Shown: piece after piece, positions 1 to 6,543 of the stretch
How the letters are laid out: each line of letters starts with the position of its first letter
How positions within the stretch are numbered: the stretch's first letter is position 1
Assembly: GCA_036502295.1 (NCBI GenBank)
Contig: DASXYU010000121.1
Location: 1 to 16,836 of the forward strand
Source: DASXYU01 sp036502295
GTDB taxonomy: Bacteria > Actinomycetota > Actinomycetes > Mycobacteriales > Jatrophihabitantaceae
Length of the DNA stretch: 16,836 bases
Reading direction: 5' to 3'
Position numbers and translations under genes: made by a program
The notes under the pieces: model-generated
The model's database searches: none
What the model was told of the DNA's origin: nothing
The model's input: the letters and a program-made list of their open reading frames with translations, nothing else

Positions 1-7
1 CAATCAA

Positions 8-50
8 CGGGCCGCGCCGGGGGCTGTCCTGGCGGACCCGGCGCGGCCCG
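8..50 (-). terminator. Hairpin terminator downstream of the FAD oxidoreductase gene
   Basis: A perfect 14-bp inverted repeat pairs bases 8-21 with 37-50 (arm CGGGCCGCGCCGGG) around a 15-base loop. It lies 46 bases beyond the stop codon of the minus-strand oxidoreductase gene. No clear U-run follows, as is common for high-GC actinobacterial hairpins. It could also serve a plus-strand or convergent gene outside the window. Confidence 0.7.
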
Positions 51-59
51 ACACCCAGA

Positions 60-77
60 TTAAGGCACTGTCCTTAA
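60..77. other. Short AT-rich inverted repeat TTAAGG-N6-CCTTAA
   Basis: Bases 60-65 (TTAAGG) and 72-77 (CCTTAA) form a perfect 6-bp inverted repeat with a 6-base spacer. It sits between the GC-rich hairpin and the oxidoreductase stop codon. It is the most AT-rich patch in the first kilobase. It could be part of the 3' end structure or a protein-binding palindrome; no function can be assigned. Confidence 0.35.
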
Positions 78-95
78 GTTGGCTAGTACCAGTGA

Positions 96-1262
96 TCACG
101 CCTGCAGGTAGGACGGCGGCGGGGTGCCGTCGAGTGCCAGCGCCAATGCGGCGCGAGCGGTGAGGGGGCCGACGAGATTGCCGGTGCCGTTGTAGCCGCC
201 GGCCGCGACGACCCCGTCCTCGACCTGGGCGCAGAGTGGCCGCCCGTCCTCGGTAAAGCCGACAGAGGCCGCCCAGCGGTGGGTGATCCCGACAGGCTCA
301 CCGGCGAACCGCGCCGCGACGCCGTCGAGGTACTGCTGGATCGGCTCGCTGGGAGTGTCCTGATGCGTCCACTCGTCCTCGGCGAAGCGATCGCGACCGC
401 CGCCGATCGCGATGACGCCGCTCGGATCCTGCTGCGCGTAGTCATAGCCCCAACGGCCGTAGACCGGGCAGGGCAACCGCGCGGCCGCGACCGGCGCGGT
501 GGCCACCATCTGCAGCCGTGCAGTCCGTATCCGTCCGACCAGCTGCGGCAGCAGGGCCTCGAGCTTGCCGTCGGCCGCCACCACGACCGCCGCCGCGGAG
601 ATGACACCCCGCTCGGTCGTGACCCGTCCTGCCTCGATGGCTGTGACCCGCGTCTGCTCATGTAGAACGGCGCTACCCGCGACGGCGAGAACTTCGCCGA
701 GGACGCGGCGGGCCGGGTTCACCGCGGCGTCGTCGGGGAGGAACAACCCGCTGCCGAGATCGCCGCCGTACTCCTGCACCGCGATGCCATGCGCGCGCAT
801 CGCGGCGGCTTGCAGCGCACAGTCGGCCACGTCGCGCTGCCGGTCAGCCGCCTCGTCCTCGTCGAGCGGATCGCCGGGCAACCCGGCGAGGCGGATCGAG
901 CCGGTACGACGCACGACCCTGGGGCCGAGCAGCGACGCGAGGCGGTCGATCTCGGCGAGCGTGTCCCGGTAGAGCGACACCGCCGCTTCCTCGCCCCAGA
1001 GTTCGATCGAGGTGTGTAGCGGGTCCTCCGGTCCGGCGATGAGGAATCCGCCGTTGCGCCCAGCGGCACGGCCGGCGACCCTGCCCGCATCCACGCCCAC
1101 CACCGACAGGCCATGCTCTACGGCTGCCGCCACCGCGGCGAGGCCCGAACCCCCGAGGCCGATCACGCAGACATCGGCAGTCGTGTCGCCTGGCAGCGGT
1201 GGCAGACCTTCCCACGAAGCCACGAAGGGGTTCTCGTCCCAGAAAGGGCGGTTCGCCGTCAT
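96..1262 (-). CDS. FAD-dependent oxidoreductase, DAO / PuuB-like family
   Basis: The 388-residue protein belongs to the D-amino-acid-oxidase-like (DAO) flavoprotein fold, whose members oxidise amino acids, sarcosine-type amines or gamma-glutamylputrescine, normally in the cytoplasm. The N-terminus resembles the PuuB / glycine-oxidase branch: a short lead with FWDENP, then the dinucleotide-binding VIGLGGSGLAA (residues 34-43; G35, G37, G40) ending at acidic D58. An AGRNGGF segment at 67-73 corresponds to the SARNGG-type FAD contact. Near the C-terminus GGYNGTGN matches the second FAD-contacting loop. The ATG at 1262 has a GAGG five bases upstream that overlaps the stop codon of glgC, so the gene starts 7 bases after glgC and is probably translated with it. 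The substrate cannot be read from the sequence. The link with glycogen synthesis is positional only. Confidence 0.85.
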   Translation of the reverse strand: MTANRPFWDENPFVASWEGLPPLPGDTTADVCVIGLGGSGLAAVAAAVEHGLSVVGVDAGRVAGRAAGRNGGFLIAGPEDPLHTSIELWGEEAAVSLYRDTLAEIDRLASLLGPRVVRRTGSIRLAGLPGDPLDEDEAADRQRDVADCALQAAAMRAHGIAVQEYGGDLGSGLFLPDDAAVNPARRVLGEVLAVAGSAVLHEQTRVTAIEAGRVTTERGVISAAAVVVAADGKLEALLPQLVGRIRTARLQMVATAPVAAARLPCPVYGRWGYDYAQQDPSGVIAIGGGRDRFAEDEWTHQDTPSEPIQQYLDGVAARFAGEPVGITHRWAASVGFTEDGRPLCAQVEDGVVAAGGYNGTGNLVGPLTARAALALALDGTPPPSYLQA

Positions 1263-1269
1263 GCGAGCC

Positions 1270-2490
1270 TCATACGACCGCGACCTCGGACTTGCCCAGC
1301 ACGACGATGCCGCTCTCGGTGACGTGATAGCGCTTGCGGTCGGCGGCGAGGTCGACGCCGATCCGGGCGCCGTCGGGGACGACGACGTCCTTGTCGATGA
1401 TCGCTCGGCGCACCACGGCGCCGCGCCCGATCTTCGCGCCGTCCATCACCACCGCGCCGTCGACGACGGCATCCACATCGACGCGCACCCCGCGCGAGAT
1501 GACGCTGCTGCGCACCGTGCCACCGGCGATGATCGTCCCTGCCCCCACGACGGACTCCTGGGCGCGGCCGTCCTGCACGAACTTCGCCGGCGGCAGCTGC
1601 GCATGCTGGGTGTAGATCGGCCATTCGTGGTTGTAGAGGTTGAAGATCGGATGCACCGCGACGAGGTCCATGTGCGCGTCGTAATAGGCATCGATCGTTC
1701 CGACGTCGCGCCAGTAGCCGCGGTCGCGGTCGGTCGCGCCGGGGACGTCGTTGTCGGCGAAGTCGTACACGTGGGCGCCGCCCGCGGCGACCATCATCGG
1801 CATGATGTTGCCGCCCATGTCGTGCACGGAGTCTTGGTTGTTGGCGTCCTCGCGCAGTGCTTCGAGCAGGGCCGAGGTGGTGAACACGTAGTTGCCCATC
1901 GAGGCGAAGGAGATGTCGGGGGCATCGGGCAGACCAGGAGGGTCCGCGGGCTTCTCGAGGAACCGCCGCACAGTGCCCTCGGCGGTGGCTTCGATCACGC
2001 CGAAGGCATGCGCCTCGGCCCGCGGGACGCGGATGCCTGCGACGGTGGCGGCGGCACCGGAGTCGATGTGCTGCTCCACCATCTGCCCCGGGTCCATCCG
2101 GTACACGTGGTCGGCGCCGAAGACGACGATGTAGTCGGGCTTGTCGTCATAGATCAGGTTGGAGGATTGCAGGATCGCGTCCGCGCTACCCGTGTACCAG
2201 CGCGGCCCGAGCCGCTGCTGCGCAGGCACCGTGGTCACGTAGTTGTTCACCAGCGTCGAGAGCTGCCATGTCTGCGTGATGTGCCGGTCGAGGGAGTGCG
2301 ACTTGTACTGGGTGAGGACGCAGATCCGTAGCAGGTTCGCGTTGACGAGATTACTGAGGACGAAGTCGATGAGACGGTAGTTGCCCCCGAACGGCACCGC
2401 GGGCTTCGCGCGGTCGGCGGTGAGGGGCCAGAGACGCTTGCCCTCGCCGCCCGCCAGCACCACCGCCAGCACCCGCGGATCACGCGCCAC
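1270..2490 (-). CDS. glgC: Glucose-1-phosphate adenylyltransferase (ADP-glucose pyrophosphorylase)
   Basis: This enzyme makes ADP-glucose from ATP and glucose-1-phosphate, the donor for alpha-glucan synthesis. The catalytic nucleotidyltransferase domain opens with VLAVVLAGGEGKRLWPLT, followed by RAKPAVPFGG and YRLIDFVLSN. GADHVYRMD and FLEKP segments come next, and a left-handed beta-helix C-terminal domain carries hexapeptide-like repeats (VVGAGTIIAGGTV onward). I place the start at the GTG at 2490 (406 residues, matching the roughly 404 of the M. tuberculosis enzyme). It has a GAGGGGG ribosome-binding site and a TAGGGT -10 box about 32 bases upstream. An in-frame ATG at 2559 would add 23 non-conserved residues and lies upstream of that promoter, so it is unlikely. 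The gene is divergent from glgA and 7 bases ahead of the flavoprotein gene. Confidence 0.95.
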   Translation of the reverse strand: MARDPRVLAVVLAGGEGKRLWPLTADRAKPAVPFGGNYRLIDFVLSNLVNANLLRICVLTQYKSHSLDRHITQTWQLSTLVNNYVTTVPAQQRLGPRWYTGSADAILQSSNLIYDDKPDYIVVFGADHVYRMDPGQMVEQHIDSGAAATVAGIRVPRAEAHAFGVIEATAEGTVRRFLEKPADPPGLPDAPDISFASMGNYVFTTSALLEALREDANNQDSVHDMGGNIMPMMVAAGGAHVYDFADNDVPGATDRDRGYWRDVGTIDAYYDAHMDLVAVHPIFNLYNHEWPIYTQHAQLPPAKFVQDGRAQESVVGAGTIIAGGTVRSSVISRGVRVDVDAVVDGAVVMDGAKIGRGAVVRRAIIDKDVVVPDGARIGVDLAADRKRYHVTESGIVVLGKSEVAVV

Positions 2491-2512
2491 CCTCGACCCC
2501 CTCGCTCTCCAT
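2480..2512 (-). other. Possible upstream micro-ORF overlapping the glgC start
   Basis: An ATG at 2512 opens a 10-codon frame (MESEGVEGGA) that is out of frame with glgC and ends at a TGA at 2480-2482, just past the glgC GTG. From the TAGGGT box at 2522-2527 the transcript would begin about 2 bases before this ATG, so it could be read as an almost leaderless start. Only the frame and spacing are visible; translation is speculative. Confidence 0.25.
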
Positions 2513-2521
2513 CTACCTGTG

Positions 2522-2527
2522 ACCCTA
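2522..2527 (-). promoter_or_regulatory. glgC -10 box (TAGGGT)
   Basis: On the minus strand TAGGGT fits the actinobacterial TANNNT -10 consensus. It predicts transcription starting near 2514-2515 and a leader of about 25 bases carrying the glgC ribosome-binding site. No TTGACA-like -35 is evident. Confidence 0.5.
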
Positions 2528-2572
2528 GCGATGTTCCGACTCGTTACGCCGCGTCGCATACCCGGAGTTCGT

Positions 2573-2578
2573 TAGGGT
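2573..2578 (+). promoter_or_regulatory. glgA -10 box (TAGGGT)
   Basis: TAGGGT on the plus strand predicts a start near 2585 and a leader of about 90 bases before glgA. With the glgC box it forms a 7-bp inverted pair (2521-2527 and 2573-2579). The two promoters are therefore back to back, with -35 regions abutting near 2550. A 6-bp hairpin (CGAGCG 2638-2643 / CGCTCG 2652-2657) lies in the leader. Confidence 0.45.
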
Positions 2579-2676
2579 CGATGACGCGTGAGCAACTCGG
2601 TCCCCGGGGTATGAAACGCAAGGGATGACCTGCAAAGCGAGCGACCGCGAACGCTCGAACGAAGAAAGGTAGATCC

Positions 2677-3852
2677 GTGCGCGTCGGCATGCTGAGCAAG
2701 GAGTACCCGCCCGAGATCTACGGCGGCGCCGGCGTCCACGTCGAGTTCCTGGTGCGTGAGCTGCGCGCGCTGCCCGAACTCGCGGCGCCCGGAGCGGTGC
2801 AGGTGCACTGCTTCGGCGGCAGCCGCCCAGAATCCGACGTGCGCTCCTTCGAGGTACCGCCGCAACTGGTCAACGCCAATGCCGCGTTGCAGACGCTGGC
2901 GACGGACGTGGAGATCGCCGCCGCGCTCGAGGGTCTTGACGTGCTCCACTCGCATACCTGGTACGCGAACCTCGCCGGCGTCCTCGGTGCCCAACTGCAC
3001 GGCGTGCCCCACGTCCTCACCGCACACTCGTTGGAACCGCAGCGGCCATGGAAGGCCGAGCAACTCGGCGGCGGGTACCGCATCTCCTCCTGGGCGGAGC
3101 GGCAGGCGTACGAGAGCGCCGAGGCCGTGATCGCCGTCTCGGACGGCATGCGCGACGACGTCCTCGCCGCCTATCCGTTCGTCGACCCGCGCCGTGTGCA
3201 TGTGATTCACAACGGTATCGACACCGAGCTCTACGCACCTGTCGAGGAGGACGACCTGCTCTCCGGCTTCGGCATCGACGCCTCGCGTCCGTACGCGATA
3301 TTCGTCGGACGTATCACCCGGCAGAAGGGGCTGAGCCACTTCATCCGCGCAGCCGAGCAGTTCGCCCCGGAGATCCAGCTCGTGATCTGTGCCGGCGCGC
3401 CGGATACACCGGAGATCGCCGACGAGGTCGAGAGCGGTGTCGCCGCCCTATCGGCGAAGCGCAGCGGCGTGGTGTGGGTGCGCGACCAGGTCTCGCGCGC
3501 CGAGCTGCCGCAGCTGCTGTCTCACGCCACCGTCTTCGTCTGCCCGTCTATCTATGAGCCGCTCGGCATCGTGAACCTCGAGGCGATGGCGTGCGAGACG
3601 GCAGTGGTCGGCAGCGCCGTCGGCGGCATTCCGGAGGTCGTCGAGGACGGCGTCACGGGGCTGCTCATCCCTTACTCCGAGGTCCCTGCGGCCGAGTTCG
3701 AAGCAGGCATCGCCGAGGCGGTGAACGCGCTCTGTGGTGACCCGCAGCGCGCGGCGGCGATGGGACAGGCAGGTCGCAAGCGCGCGATCACCGAATTCAG
3801 CTGGAGCACCATCGCCCGCAAAACGTACGAGTTGTATACCTCCCTGCGGTGA
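2677..3852 (+). CDS. glgA: Actinobacterial glycogen synthase / alpha-maltose-1-phosphate synthase (GT4)
   Basis: This is a GT-B retaining glycosyltransferase of 391 residues, the length of the actinobacterial GlgA branch. In mycobacteria this branch is GlgM (Rv1212c), which joins ADP-glucose to glucose-1-phosphate to make maltose-1-phosphate for the GlgE pathway. Visible features are the N-terminal donor/acceptor loop KEYPPEIYGGAGVHVEFL, HSHTWYANLAG, the GRITRQKG nucleotide-binding lysine region, and the E-x7-E motif (E294 and E302 in SIYEPLGIVNLEAM). The start is the GTG with AGAAAGG seven bases upstream. The gene is divergent from glgC, which supplies its substrate. Plain glycogen synthase and maltosyltransferase activity cannot be told apart from sequence alone, and glgE is not in this window. 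Confidence 0.93.
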   Translation: MRVGMLSKEYPPEIYGGAGVHVEFLVRELRALPELAAPGAVQVHCFGGSRPESDVRSFEVPPQLVNANAALQTLATDVEIAAALEGLDVLHSHTWYANLAGVLGAQLHGVPHVLTAHSLEPQRPWKAEQLGGGYRISSWAERQAYESAEAVIAVSDGMRDDVLAAYPFVDPRRVHVIHNGIDTELYAPVEEDDLLSGFGIDASRPYAIFVGRITRQKGLSHFIRAAEQFAPEIQLVICAGAPDTPEIADEVESGVAALSAKRSGVVWVRDQVSRAELPQLLSHATVFVCPSIYEPLGIVNLEAMACETAVVGSAVGGIPEVVEDGVTGLLIPYSEVPAAEFEAGIAEAVNALCGDPQRAAAMGQAGRKRAITEFSWSTIARKTYELYTSLR

Positions 3853-3856
3853 TCGA

Positions 3857-3899
3857 GTAGGCCGAAGGCGGCGTCGAGCTCAGAGGCGCCCTTCGCTAC
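3857..3899. terminator. Imperfect hairpin between convergent glgA and the aminopeptidase gene
   Basis: GTAG (3857-3860) plus CGAAGG (3863-3868) pair with CCTTCG (3890-3895) plus CTAC (3896-3899), leaving a 2-base bulge. The hairpin lies in the 43-base gap between two convergent stop codons and could act on both strands. There is no T-run, so support is modest. Confidence 0.35.
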
Positions 3900-5167
3900 C
3901 CGCTGCTCAGGGCGCACGTCTGGACGTAGTTGGCGAGCAGTCGGGCGCCGTAGCCGGTGGCACCCTTGCTGATCCAGCCGTCGGCCTTCGACGAGCGGGC
4001 GGGGCCGGCGATGTCGAGATGCACCCAGGGGACGTCGGCGACGAAAGGTCGCAGAAAGAGCGCCGCGGTGATCGCACCAGGGTTGCCGGGCGAGTTGTTC
4101 GCATCGGCCACGTCGGAGGAGAGCGTGTCGATGTAGTCCTCCACGATCGGCATCCGCCACAACGGCTCACCGGCCGCCTCACCCGCAGCGAGGAAGTCCT
4201 TCGCGAGTCGGTCGTCAGTGGCGAAGAGACCCCCGATCCGCAGGCCGAGCGCCGACTTCATCGCGCCGGTGAGGGTGGCGACGTCAACGAGAAGGGTCGG
4301 TCGCAGCGTTGTCGCGGCGTAGGCCATCGCGTCGGCGAGGACGATCCGTCCTTCGGCGTCGGTGTTGCCGATCTCGCTGGTGCGACCGCCGTAGTGCCGC
4401 ACCACATCTGAGGGGCGGTAGGAGGTAGCCCCGAAGGAGTTCTCCGCCGACGGGATCAGCGCGGTGACACGTACCGGCAGCTTGCGCTGAGCAATAAGCC
4501 GCATCGCCGCGAGGACGGCGGCGGCCCCGGACATGTCGGTCTGCATGGTCTTCATGCTGTCGCCGGGTTTGAGGTTGAGACCACCGGTGTCGAAGGTGAT
4601 GCCCTTGCCGACGAGGACGAGGTGCTGCCGCGGCGAGACGGGCTTCTCGGGCTCGTAGGCCGCCTCGATGAGGCGTGGAGCTGACGGCGAACCCGCACCG
4701 ACGGCGAGGATGCCGCCGAAGTCGTTCGCCGTGAGCCAGCGTTCGTTGCGGGCCGTCACCTTGACGCCGTGGCGCGACAGGGAACGGGCCTGGGCCGCAA
4801 GCCATTCGGGGTTCTTCATGGCGGCCGGCATGTTGGCGAGGTCGCGTGCCCAGGCGGTGGCCTGCGCGTTCTGGCGTCCTGCCGCAAGGTACGGACGACT
4901 CTCGGCGGTGACGCCGGTGAGAGTGACGATTGTCGGTTCGGGCGTCGTGTCGGTGATCGCCTTGAACGTATAGCTCGCGAGGATCAGGCCCTCGACGAAG
5001 GCGGTAAGACGCTCGCCGCTGAGCGAGGAGACGTCGAATGCCGGTGACCCGCCCGGTAACGACGCGGCATGCTTGGCGCCTTCCGTCCTGAGCTCTGCGA
5101 TCGGTGCGCGACGGATCCTCTCGGCCGAGTCGGATTTAGCCACCCGTACATCGATCACAACGCCCAT
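3896..5167 (-). CDS. M17 family leucyl aminopeptidase homologue with shortened N-terminal domain
   Basis: The C-terminal two thirds is a complete M17 metallopeptidase domain, which removes N-terminal residues using two metal ions. The motifs GKGITFDTGGLNLK, TDMSG and NTDAEGR supply all residues equivalent to the E. coli PepA metal ligands and catalytic pair: K188, D193, D211, D270 and E272 with K200 and R274, counted from the ATG at 5167. At 423 residues it is about 80-90 shorter than the M. tuberculosis PepB type, the loss being in the N-terminal domain that precedes FVEGLILASYTF. The ATG at 5167 is preferred because GGGAG lies 8 bases upstream; an in-frame GTG at 5176 sits directly on that site. 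The gene stands alone between two terminator-like hairpins. It could be a divergent PepA/PepB paralogue with a different oligomer interface. Confidence 0.88.
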   Translation of the reverse strand: MGVVIDVRVAKSDSAERIRRAPIAELRTEGAKHAASLPGGSPAFDVSSLSGERLTAFVEGLILASYTFKAITDTTPEPTIVTLTGVTAESRPYLAAGRQNAQATAWARDLANMPAAMKNPEWLAAQARSLSRHGVKVTARNERWLTANDFGGILAVGAGSPSAPRLIEAAYEPEKPVSPRQHLVLVGKGITFDTGGLNLKPGDSMKTMQTDMSGAAAVLAAMRLIAQRKLPVRVTALIPSAENSFGATSYRPSDVVRHYGGRTSEIGNTDAEGRIVLADAMAYAATTLRPTLLVDVATLTGAMKSALGLRIGGLFATDDRLAKDFLAAGEAAGEPLWRMPIVEDYIDTLSSDVADANNSPGNPGAITAALFLRPFVADVPWVHLDIAGPARSSKADGWISKGATGYGARLLANYVQTCALSSG

Positions 5168-5221
5168 CCTGCCCACTCCCGCGTGTCGCCATGCATTCTC
5201 GGTGGCGACTCAACCTGCACG

Positions 5222-5227
5222 ATGCTA
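5222..5227 (-). promoter_or_regulatory. Candidate -10 box (TAGCAT) for the aminopeptidase gene
   Basis: TAGCAT on the minus strand lies about 55 bases before the aminopeptidase ATG and downstream of the DUF3117 terminator, so the gene needs its own promoter near here. No good -35 is seen; this is a spacing-based guess. Confidence 0.3.
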
Positions 5228-5256
5228 CGCAAGCGCTGTCCGGGCCCTACAAAGAC

Positions 5257-5289
5257 TTCGGCCCCAGCCGCATTGCGGCTGGGGCCGAG
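5257..5289 (-). terminator. Strong intrinsic terminator after the DUF3117 gene
   Basis: A perfect 13-bp stem (5259-5271 with 5275-5287) closes a 3-base loop and extends by a T-A and a T-G pair. On the minus strand it is followed by AAGTCTTTGTAG, a T-rich tail. It lies 15 bases past the DUF3117 stop codon and ends the long dapE-to-DUF3117 minus-strand run. Confidence 0.88.
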
Positions 5290-5303
5290 TGAGTCAGCAG
5301 AGG

Positions 5304-5471
5304 TCAGCTGACGACGTTCTTGAGAGCATCACCGAGGGCGCTGGCCTCGTCCGGGGTCATCTCGACGACGAGACGTCCGCCGCCTTCGAGGGGAACCCGC
5401 ATCACGATTCCGCGTCCTTCTTTGGTGACCTCGAGCGGGCCGTCGCCCGTCCGCGGCTTCATGGCCGCCAT
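5304..5471 (-). CDS. DUF3117 small protein, Rv1211-like
   Basis: This 55-residue protein was read directly from the minus strand. It begins MAAMKPRTGDGPLEVTKEGR and continues with VMRVPLEGGGRLVVEMTPDEA. It is almost identical, as I recall that sequence, to mycobacterial Rv1211, a highly conserved actinobacterial protein of unknown function. The start is an ATG with AGGAGG five bases upstream, the best ribosome-binding site in the window and a sign of high expression. A second in-frame ATG lies three codons in. It follows tag after 125 bases and is closed by a strong terminator, so it may also be transcribed alone. It is compact, charged and has no membrane segment or signal peptide. Confidence 0.93.
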   Translation of the reverse strand: MAAMKPRTGDGPLEVTKEGRGIVMRVPLEGGGRLVVEMTPDEASALGDALKNVVS

Positions 5472-5596
5472 GCGTACCTCCTCGATCCAGCGTGCCGGCT
5501 TGCCCGATCAGGCACGCCGCTTCGGAACATTCTCCCCGATAACACGCCGCAGTCCCAAACCCGGGGTCGGAAACCTCAGGACACGTGCCGTATTCG

Positions 5597-6181
5597 TTAC
5601 TTGCCGGGACTTCTCGCCCGCCAGCAGGTGACGATGTGGTCATCGACGATGCCGGTCGCCTGCATCAGGGCGTACGCCGTGGTCGGGCCGACGAAACGCA
5701 GGCCGCGCCGCTTGAGTTCCTTCGCCATCGCGATGGATTCCGGCGAGGTGGAGGCGACGTCCTGCAGTGTCTTCGGGCGCACGTGTGTGGCAGGCGCGAA
5801 CGACCAGAGCAGGTCGTCGAAGCCCTCGGGGACGTTGTCGAGGACGGCCCGGGCGTTGCCGATCGTGGCCTCGATCTTGGCGCGATTGCGAACGATTCCG
5901 GCATCCGTGAGTAGACGCTCCACATCCGCTTCGGTATAGGCGGCGACGGTGTCGAGGTCGAAGTCTGCGAACGCCTGACGGAACGCGGGGCGCTTGCGCA
6001 GAATGATCAGCCAGGAGAGGCCGGACTGGAACGCCTCGAGGCTCACTCGTTCGAAGAGGGCGCGGTCGCCATGCAGGGCGGCGCCCCACTCTTCGTCGTG
6101 ATAGCCGACGTACTCCGGCGTCGAGTCGGCCCAGCCGCAGCGAACCGCGGTGGTGGTCGAGCTCCCCCGTAGCTCAACCAC
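5597..6181 (-). CDS. tag: DNA-3-methyladenine glycosylase I
   Basis: This base-excision repair enzyme removes 3-methyladenine from alkylated DNA. The 194-residue protein aligns along the whole E. coli Tag family. RCGWADS near the N-terminus carries the zinc ligand C15, and YHDEEWG carries H28. SLEAFQSGLSW contains the conserved E49 and W57 of the base pocket. LWSFAP and RRGLRFVGPTTAYALMQATG follow. The C-terminal DDHIVTCW supplies the last two zinc ligands, H182 and C186. The GTG start overlaps the stop of the upstream DivIVA-domain gene by 8 bases and has no obvious ribosome-binding site, implying translational coupling. In M. tuberculosis tagA (Rv1210) has the same two neighbours, a DivIVA-like protein and Rv1211. 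Confidence 0.95.
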   Translation of the reverse strand: MVELRGSSTTTAVRCGWADSTPEYVGYHDEEWGAALHGDRALFERVSLEAFQSGLSWLIILRKRPAFRQAFADFDLDTVAAYTEADVERLLTDAGIVRNRAKIEATIGNARAVLDNVPEGFDDLLWSFAPATHVRPKTLQDVASTSPESIAMAKELKRRGLRFVGPTTAYALMQATGIVDDHIVTCWRARSPGK

Positions 6182-6467
6182 CGGAGTGCTTCAGGCGGGC
6201 GATCTCGGCGTCGCGTTGCCGCAGTTCGGCGGCGAGTCGGTCCAGTAGCTGGTCGGTCTCGGCGAAGCGGTAGCCGCGCAGCGCCACCGGGAGCCGCAGC
6301 GACTCAAGGTCATCAGCGGAGACGGCGTGATCGGTGTCGGCGAGCCACACCGGGTTGTCTCGAACGGGGGGCGCGATCTGCTCGCCCGCGGGTAGGAAGC
6401 GCGCGAAGAGGAAGAAGAGGACGAGGACGACCCCGACCGCCAGCACCCCGTACAGCACGACGCTCAT
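6174..6467 (-). CDS. Single-pass membrane protein with DivIVA-like domain (Rv1209-like)
   Basis: The 97-residue protein starts with one transmembrane helix (MSVVLYGVLAVGVVLVLFFL). A proline-rich linker follows, then a DivIVA-type motif (LESLRLPVALRGYRFAETDQ LLDRLAAELRQ, written here in two parts) ending in a short coiled coil. The LRGY-x4-D-LLDRL pattern is typical of DivIVA/Wag31-type domains that sense membrane curvature or organise polar growth. I chose the ATG at 6467 because the protein then begins at the membrane helix as in Rv1209. The same frame is open to an ATG at 6584, but that adds an arginine-rich, non-conserved stretch overlapping the LOG gene. Ribosome-binding sequence is weak. 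It lies between LOG-like 1 and tag. Confidence 0.8.
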   Translation of the reverse strand: MSVVLYGVLAVGVVLVLFFLFARFLPAGEQIAPPVRDNPVWLADTDHAVSADDLESLRLPVALRGYRFAETDQLLDRLAAELRQRDAEIARLKHSGG

Positions 6468-6543
6468 CGACGTGCTCGCTGCGCTGCGCTCGCCGACGAG
6501 GCTCGGGACATACGGTCTCCCTGATTCGCTCCGCACGCGTCGC

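Noticed and set aside
1012..2331. 439-codon plus-strand open frame opposite glgC and the oxidoreductase
   Set aside because: It is antisense to two well-recognised proteins, lacks any family motif and is rich in His/Val/Asp as expected for a shadow frame in GC-rich DNA.
2581..2628. 15-codon frame (MTREQLGPRGMKRKG) before glgA as a leader peptide
   Set aside because: The predicted transcription start (about 2585) falls inside it, and there is no ribosome-binding site.
6463..6500. GCTCGCTGCGCTGCGCTCGC as a protein-binding inverted repeat
   Set aside because: It is a mirror-like run of GCGAGC/GCGC words rather than a true inverted repeat, and such words are common in high-GC genomes.
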